From the NCBI GenBank assembly GCA_012934845.2, contig WNNJ02002664.1, positions 1 through 64,000 on the forward strand: DNA of 64,000 bases, in the 5' to 3' direction. This DNA comes from Pomphorhynchus laevis. Taxonomy: Eukaryota > Acanthocephala > Palaeacanthocephala > Echinorhynchida > Pomphorhynchidae. The notes beneath the pieces were generated by a model. The model saw only the letters and a list, made by a program, of their open reading frames with translations. It did not search any database and was not told the DNA's origin. This document shows, piece after piece, positions 57,105 to 64,000 of this stretch. The stretch's first letter is position 1; every line of letters begins with the position of its first letter. A program made the translations under genes and the position numbers.

Positions 57105-60100
57105 TGTAAAAGAACTGTGCAGTTGAGAAAAAATTATTTATTTTTGCGTGGCAAATGCGTGCCGGTGCATGCTTACATGACAACAAAGAGAAACAAAAAT
57201 CTAAATCATGTGTCGAGAATGTGGGTACGAAGGCGGTATTTAAATGTAATAAAGGAGGGAGCGCGGCGGACGTCGAGTCGGAGCTGATTCCAGGCGAGTG
57301 GGGCGGCGACAAGGAAGGATCGGAGACTGTAGTTGTTAGAGTAATTGGGAACGTGAAGTAAGAGGGAATGACGGGAATTTCAACGATGGAGAGGTGGGGC
57401 AAGTGATGCCTAAGAAAGGGAGGCTGATAAACAATGGAGAGCCGACAGCGATGAGCCAAAAAGTGACGAGAAGAGGGCGGAGTTAGATGCGGATGTAGAT
57501 GGTGGGCCAGGCAAGTTGGGCAAGATGTGGGGATGTACTGTCGAAGTGGTAGATAAGTAGGAGCACTCAAACAGCAGAGTTTATAATGCGTTGTATGGGG
57601 TAGGCTGATTGTGTTTGAGAATTTGCGAAATGGCTGAGCCAGTAATCGATTTTAGGAAGATAAGCGATGAAAAGAGACATGCAAGAACGAAAGTCGATAA
57701 GGGAGCGGATACGATGGATGTCACAGAGAATTAAGTTCGACCAGCGGACCTTGTCGCGGACGAAGAGTTTAAGGGAAAGGTGATCATCGAAATGGAACCA
57801 TAAGAAAGTGAGATTGTGGACTATGGAGATTATTAATTAGACAAAAGATACAAGTGGAGTTGATATGTTATGTTGACAGGGAAGGATTCACATTATTTTG
57901 GACTTGCCGGGGTTTAGAACGAGGTGATGATGGGAGAGACGTTTGTAGATAGAAGAAAGACAATTGGAGACAGAAATGTCGATATCGTGTATGTGATGAG
58001 CGTGTGTATGAGCATAGACGAGTATGTCATCGGTGTATCCATGACGTTAAATGAACAAGGTTTGATAAACAAAGAGAGATCGACAAGTAGAAGGGGAAAA
58101 TCAGGATATTAAGGACAGAACCTTGTGGGACCCCGCAGAAAATAAAGATGTGATGGGAGGATGACAAATTAGAACAGACGCGAAAGGAAAAGTCGGATAG
58201 ATATGAGGCAAACCATGCTACGGAGGAGGAAGAAAACCATAATCATAACAAAGTGAGAAAGGATGATAGAGTGATCGACGATGTCGAAGGCGGTTGAGAG
58301 GTCGAGGGAGATGAGAACACTATATAGAGCCTTGTCACGAGAAATGATTAGGTCGTCGTAATCTTTTATGATAATATATTGGTGATAAATGACGAATAAT
58401 CATGAGGATTGATTTTGCCAGACGATCAGTAGCGAGCAAGTATTGAGTTAAAAGTATCCCAGAGAAACTTAGAGTTTAATTAAGTGATGATTTTATGCTG
58501 CAAGAAGGAGTTGCATTTGGTACGTTGTAGGTTGAGATGAGACCGGCGAAGAGCAAGATAGAAATTACGGAGAGACGGAGTAAGCGAGCGGATATCACGT
58601 CTGAGAGAGCGGTGATAGACTCGAAAAGTATGACGGAGTCGACGGTTTGAGAGTAGGCATTGGATTTCAAACCATGTGGCACGGTACAAGCAACGGTAGG
58701 GTGAGGCTTGAAGGGCAAGAGAAGATCGAAAGTGGTTGTGACTTTAGAGTCGAAAAAAAAGCCAAGATCGTGAGGAGAAGAAGGTGTTATTTTGGGATAA
58801 TATAAAGAGGGGAATGTAAAGATTTCTCCAAGGGCGACGTATTATGGTAGGTGTGTGAGGCGGGGTGCTGTTGAAAGTGAGATCAACGGTGACGAGAAAG
58901 TAACCGACTAAACTAGGATCGGAGATTGGCAGTGAGGTGTTGGCAGGAGGACGATCGGGGACAGCGATGATGTCAAGTGCCTCGCCAAGGTTATGTGTGG
59001 GGGCAGTTGAGATAAGCTTGTAATTGTAGTAGAATAGAATGTTGATGGACCGGATGGAATCGGTGGAAGAGGGGCGGTCGAGGCGGATGTTGAAGTCGCC
59101 AAGAATGTGTGAAGGTATTGAGGACAGTACAGTCGGACATGAGGTCAGCTAGTTCGGTAAAAAAATAAGGAGGTAGGAGCTGATAAACCATGATGGTATA
59201 CAATGGCGAGATCCCGAGTGATTGGGCTATAAGAACGACAAGCGAGTAATTCAAAAGAACAAGGACTGAAACTGGAGTGATTTTGCGCTAAGACGCGGGG
59301 TGACGGGTGAATGCGATAATGTTGACATGATTAGAGAAGTTAGTAGGGGATGAGCTGAGGGAGCGTGCGGATTCGACCGCTCACTCAGCTTCGACTAGTG
59401 AGCAACCAGATTCGACTATTGCGCAACAAGCAGAGAGCAGATGGCGAATTACAGGTCGTCGGAATCAGAGTGAAAGGATTTGGTGAGGCAGAAGAGATCG
59501 ATGGATTGCTTGGTGAATAGGTTGAGGTTGATATTGGATTTATGGAGAATAGATCTAGTCTTGAGAAGGCCGATGCGGACACCGTGCGTGGTTGTTATAG
59601 CGGCTAGCAGAGAAGGCACATATGGGAGATGAAGCGCCATCGATTTTTGGTGCGGGTGTGGACAACTTGAAAATTTTATTCGATATTTCGAATGAAGAGG
59701 GCTGTTTCGCCGTTTTCCTTGCGACGGCCTTTTGATGAGGGAAAAAGAGAGTTGAGCGATTGGAGAAAGGATGCGATCGTTTAAAATGCGAGTGGATGAA
59801 GAGAAGATTAGTTTAAATCGTTGGGAGAGGACAGAGGACGCCTGAGAGCGATGCGTAAATACAATTTTCAAGAGAAAGGCTAATAAGGATTAGATTGAGA
59901 AAATTTGTTTAGGGGGATGAATGCGACAGGAGAGATGTCGTTAAAAAATGATGAATTATCCGAGGAACAAGATACGAGAGGATGGATCTGAAGGCCGAAA
60001 AATCATGGTCGAGACGTGGCTGTAGAGCGTTTCCGTGAAGGAGGACGAGTGACGTGAGTGAATGAGTTCACGATAGGAGAGCTGGTAGTTAAGGATATGA

Positions 60101-60470
60101 TGGGAGTATGATCGACAGCGAGAGACAAACAAGATATGGATAATTTAGAGGGTGGCAAGTGATGTGAGGAAAAGTTATGAGTAGAAGTATCGTGGAGGTT
60201 GTGGAAGTGATTTTCATTGATGGATGTAGGTTATTGAGAAACGAGAAGATAGACGGGACGGGGTGTCGATAAGTGAAGATGATACGGGTGGAAATATATG
60301 TGGTGAAAAGAAAAGTTGGTGGAGAAAAGACATCGAAAACGACAGGGTTTGTTTGTGTGGGCATGTTGGTGGTTGATATGTGCTAAGGAGAGAAGCCGAA
60401 TAAACTTATTACCGTCGAAAATACATTGCTGTCTGCAACCTACGTCCGCTGACTTTACTAATCTCATCGA
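57105..60470 (-). mobile_element. L2/CR1-like LINE, near full length, decayed
   Basis: Read right to left. An N-terminal Pro/Ser/Thr-rich part lies at 60,470-60,000. The endonuclease start is near 59,610-59,460 (RIGLLKTRSILHKSNINLNL, DLFCLTKSF), with FFTELADLMSDCTVLN at 59,165 and an SDPSLVGYFLVTVDLTF region at 58,925. The RT block CGVPQGSVLNILIFPFYL is near 58,130, and RT C-terminal remnants run to 57,200. The 3' UTR hairpin is at 57,157-57,172. Many stops and frame changes. The 3' end lies about 250 bp upstream of the CAF-1 p60 start codon, on the same strand. Confidence 0.8.
57157..57172 (-). other. 3' UTR hairpin, L2/CR1-like LINE
   Basis: RNA sense: GCATGC-ACCG-GCACGC, with one A-C mismatch. 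It has the same position and flanks (ATTTGCCAC) as the hairpins at 19.4 and 55.0 kb. Confidence 0.5.
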
Positions 60471-60479
60471 CTCATCAAA

Positions 60480-62410
60480 ATCAAAAACTTTGAATCATGG
60501 CAGTATTGTCGCCTTTGCTCGTCTTCTTACTTATCTTAAGAAAATCGATTTCCTCTTACCCAGTAAAACATTTGAATTGCTCCTATGTAAATCTTCATTT
60601 ACTTTCGCCCTACAACTTAGAAATCATCTACCGCCTGGTTCATCCCAACCGTCTTACCCTGTTCTTCAATGAACTCGCTGATCCACTATCCAATTTTACA
60701 CTTTTTTAATGACCTTTATTCCTTCTCGGCGACTTAACATTCGTCTAAATCGTCCTTCAGATTCTGATTATGTGAATCTTGTAAATCTTTTGACTGACTT
60801 TAAGCTCCATTTACTAATCAATCTCCCCAATAATATTTTTGTTAGCGCTCAGGATACTATCGATATTTTCAACCGCATCATTGAGTAACCGTCTATTTAT
60901 CATTCACATCCATCTTTATATCGCTTGATTTTTTCCTCCGACATTATCTAATCTTGAGCGTTTTGTGTTAACTCAAGTCAATATCGTGTCCTGTAATTTA
61001 TACTCCCTTTACAATCTATCTTCCGCGAGAATTACTCCACTCAACTCGCGTGTCAAAACGTATTCAGTGATCTATTTAAATTAAGCGAAAACTATATAGA
61101 GTTGTAATCTATCTTGATCTCTCCATATTTTTCAACATTGTAGATCATTATATCATTCTCTATCGTCTTTGTGAAGACTCTAGTTTAACTCTCGTACTTT
61201 AATTTGATTAATTTCTTATCTCTACAACTACCAGCTTTTGTTCACTCCAACTCATATTCACATATCTTCTTCATTTTCACATGATGTACAAAGGATCTGC
61301 ATTTGGTCCTCTCTTTTTCTCTCTTTTTCTTGATTTGGCTATTATAATTAGAGACTACCATTTTCATCTGATGCAGTATGCGATGATATCATTATTTTCA
61401 CTTCCATGTTATCGTAGTATTTACTATCTCATGACTTCTACTACAAATTGTCTTATATTTATATCTCCAAACATCTGGTCACCCTTGGTTTAGCTCTTAA
61501 TACGAAAAAGTGCAAATTGTTTTCTATCAGCAATATGGAAATTGTTTTTTCATCATTACATCTGCATGACTCCACGTACTTTATCTATTAATTAGATAAT
61601 TCTTCCAATTGTTGACAATCTGATATTTTTAAGTTTCCACATTGACAATCTTTTTTTGCCTCAAACAACTTTTAAATTACAAAATTCGCTATTCGTTCCA
61701 ACTCTTTCGTGATCTCCGTCGCATATATAAACTGATCGACTTCCTGCTTTCCTTGCTCTCATATCGTCTCTCTTGTTTCAAATAACCTAATATTGACTTA
61801 GCACCTTTGCCAAAGCTTCAAAATCCGCTTTTTTAGCTATCCAATGTACAATAAATTCTGCTGTTCGTATTATCTTGCGTCGCTACCGCTTTGATCATAT
61901 ATCCCATATTTCCGTCATATATTGACCCACAAATGACCATCGTGTTGAATCTCGTTTGCGTCAAGCTACCTTTCGTCTATCCTTGATACTGCAATCAAGT
62001 AATTTGTTACTTCTTCACATGCTTACACGATTGACTGATTGTTCTTTCTACTATTATTCTCGCATATCATCTCACCTTGAATTATTTGCTAACTGATGTC
62101 CGGTTCTTTCAAGTCGTTTATAATCTTCGAATGACGTTTACCTTTCCGTACAATGGATCCTACTTCACCACAAATCTGAAAATGTATTGTCTTAACATCT
62201 CTATCTCGTAATTTATTTTTACACATCTTAAAAGAATCATTCAACTTTTCCGTCAGCTTCCTCTTGTGCCTTCAACGTTTCACCACATATTCACTCATCT
62301 CCTTCATATTCTATATATTTCCTTTAATTTTTAAGCTAATTAGTTCATTTTTTGTTTCGCATTCTGATTTGTTTTATTAAATGGGCTCGTAAGCGAGCAT
62401 AAGCGCGTAA
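60480..62410 (+). mobile_element. L2/CR1-like LINE on the plus strand, heavily decayed
   Basis: Endonuclease remnants LEIIYRLVHPNRLTLFFNEL and ADPLSNFTLF (60,620-60,708), then LLGDLTF and LTDFKLHLLINLPNNIFVSA (60,725-60,850). RT remnants at 61,270-61,560 (KGSAFGPLFFSLFLDLA, LGLALNTKKCKLFSISN equivalents) and a C-terminal stretch to 62,320. A 3' region with GCTCGTAAGCGAGC and AATTGTCAC (62,386-62,420) resembles the family 3' end. It lies head to head with the 57.1-60.47 kb copy and is older, judging by decay. Confidence 0.7.
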
Positions 62411-62420
62411 TTGTCACTCT

Positions 62421-62995
62421 AAATGAATTATCCTTTTTTTATATTATATTTTATAATCTAATTTTATGTGATAGCTATGATATAAGATATAATAAATTAT
62501 TAATATTATTAATAATATTTTGGCAAAAGTTCCCACTTTTATTTGTCAGAGATAGGAAGGTAAGGTTATAAGCATTTATTTAACCAAATAAAAAAATTCA
62601 CTTGTCATAAACGACCTTTTTCAAAATACAAAATTTCTAAAATTCAATTTTAGAATTTTAGAAATGTTGTATTCTGAAAATCTCGCTTGTGATAAGTGAA
62701 AATTTGTTATTTAGTTCAATAAATGCTCCCAACTTTTCTATCTACAATTAATAATATTGATATATTATATAATAAATGATGCATATTATAATATATTACA
62801 TAATAATGTAATATATTGTAATATATTAATATATTATATATTGTATATAATATTAATATATTATATATTGTAATATATAATATATTATAATAAAGTGGCG
62901 ATGTCGGATAATCAATGGATATCGGGAACGAAAGATAGCCGAAGAAACAAAATCAAGACAATGAAAATGACAAGAAACAAATTCAAAAATATAAA
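62421..62995. other. AT-rich spacer with short palindromes
   Basis: Contains an AATTTCTAAAATT-type palindrome near 62,628-62,665 and a long TATATAATA tract (62,755-62,890). No gene seen. Confidence 0.5.
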
Positions 62996-62999
62996 TTAA

Positions 63000-64000
63000 G
63001 AGCGAAGAGCAATGTTCAACTCGTCACTGACCGGAGGAGTTTTCATTGTCGGGTGCCATGTGACCGGGCAGTTGTACAGAGACAGCGAAAGCATCAACAT
63101 CCTAAGAGGACTAGCCTTCATGTAGGAACGTTGAATGTCATCATGCTTATGGGCAAGGAACCTGAATTACTTGGAGAGATGATTCGCTTCGGTCTAGAAA
63201 TAGTCAGAGTGACTTATCTTTACTATTCTGGAACTGGAACTAAACTTCTGGATCAAGGTTGGACATTGAAATATTTGGGAGCTACCAACGGAAAGCGACG
63301 GTAGGTGGGTATATGAATACTTACAAGTTTCAGGTTATCGTTTGTGGTAGATAGGTTTAACCCAGTGAACAAAAGGCTGGCGTCTCTAAGACTTTAGTCA
63401 AAGAGGAAAAGGTGATAACTGTTGTGTGTGCGTATGCTCCCAACATTATCTCGGAATACGCAGTTTTCGTGGAAGATCTTTAGGCTCTGCTTGATAGTAC
63501 TCCTGTGGGAGATTCCCTGTTTATTGGGTGACTTCAATGATCATGTTAGTAGCGACAGTAGCACTTGGACGGGAGTGTTTGGGGAGGAACGGATTCTTCG
63601 ATCTGAATGCGAGTGGTGTTAAATCATTGCATTTTGTTCTCTTAACAATGTGTGCATAACCAACACCATTTTTGAACATGAGGAGATCCATAGATGCACA
63701 TGGCATCATGATTCTCTTAGTCAAAGATCAATGATCGATTTTGTAATCGTGTAGAGATTTCGTCCAACAAAAGAAGCTTCAAGAAAAGATTTATCTGATC
63801 TGCCACGTTATGTTCTGGACACTCGTGTGAAGAGAGGGGCTGAGCTGTCAATCGATCACTTACTTGTAGTTAGTAAACTTCAATGGCAGGATCGGATGCT
63901 AGACAAACCTGGTAAACTTAAACGTGGTCTGAGGGCGTGCTGGAAGCGTCTAGCAGATGTTTATGTCAAAGGACGTTTTTCCGGCTACATCCGGGAGAAC
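63000..64000 (+). mobile_element. Endonuclease part of an RTE/Rex-like LINE, runs off the right edge
   Basis: Decayed AP-endonuclease domain: LHVGTLNVIMLMGKEPELLG (63,113), VCAYAPNIISEYAVF (63,428), LLGDFNDHVSSDSSTWTGVF (63,524), NNVCITNTIFEHEEIHRCTW (63,644) and SQRSMIDFVIV (63,717), then DTRVKRGAELSIDHLLVVSK (63,819), typical of the endonuclease end in this group. Several stops and frame changes interrupt it. The RT would lie beyond the window. It differs from the RTE copy at 5.5-7.9 kb. Confidence 0.78.

Noticed and set aside
57155-57361. Plus-strand ORF over the LINE 3' end
   Set aside because: Antisense shadow of the minus-strand L2/CR1-like LINE.

Overview
This window looks like nuclear DNA of a small invertebrate animal. 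It is very AT-rich, with short spliced introns (down to 44 bp), long AT-rich intergenic stretches and a large load of retroelements. I cannot name the species. Nothing looks bacterial, viral or organellar. The only host gene I can name is the 60 kDa subunit of chromatin assembly factor 1 (CHAF1B / CAF-1 p60 type), on the minus strand from 56,857 down to 38,790. Thirteen exons with GT-AG borders and matching phases give a 427-residue WD40 protein, whose first intron (about 10.7 kb) has filled with retroelements.

Left part, 1-11 kb: a broken Penelope-like element (PLE) on the minus strand (590-2,930); tRNA-derived SINE pieces (3.3-3.8 kb); a decayed RTE-clade LINE (5.5-7.9 kb) followed by a 372-bp repeat in tandem and inverted copies (7.9-9.25 kb). 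Region 11-20 kb is a retroelement cluster on the plus strand. A LINE with a restriction-like endonuclease (R2 superclade type, 11.37-14.3 kb) abuts a jockey/I-like LINE whose 819-codon ORF2 is uninterrupted (15,894-18,353). Next come an acidic ORF (to 18,882) and a minus-strand L2/CR1-like LINE 3' fragment (19.4-20.0 kb).

Region 20-38.7 kb is AT-rich. It holds an orphan host-like exon (22.5 kb), a 217-bp tandem duplication, several PLE pieces (24.9-25.4, 26.5-27.5, 29.4-32.8 kb), two head-to-head elements with hammerhead-ribozyme cores (26.05-26.41 kb), two fold-back elements, and two separate minisatellites (79-bp and 104-bp units, about eight copies each).

Intron 1 of the CAF-1 gene holds a CR1-like LINE remnant (47.6-49.35 kb), a second copy of the jockey-like LINE (49.4-54.9 kb) that contains a 1-kb tandem duplication and a SINE with a nearly perfect 175-bp-arm palindrome, and a 5'-truncated L2/CR1-like LINE (55.0-55.7 kb). 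Upstream of the gene, two L2/CR1-like LINEs lie head to head (57.1-60.47 minus, 60.48-62.4 plus), and another endonuclease-bearing LINE runs off the right edge (63.0-64.0 kb).

The most interesting signals are RNA structures rather than new proteins: hammerhead cores in two inverted copies near 26 kb; a hammerhead-like core with a covarying stem in the 372-bp repeats; a pseudoknot-capable segment in the PLE terminal repeat; and a covarying 3' hairpin in the L2/CR1-like LINE family.
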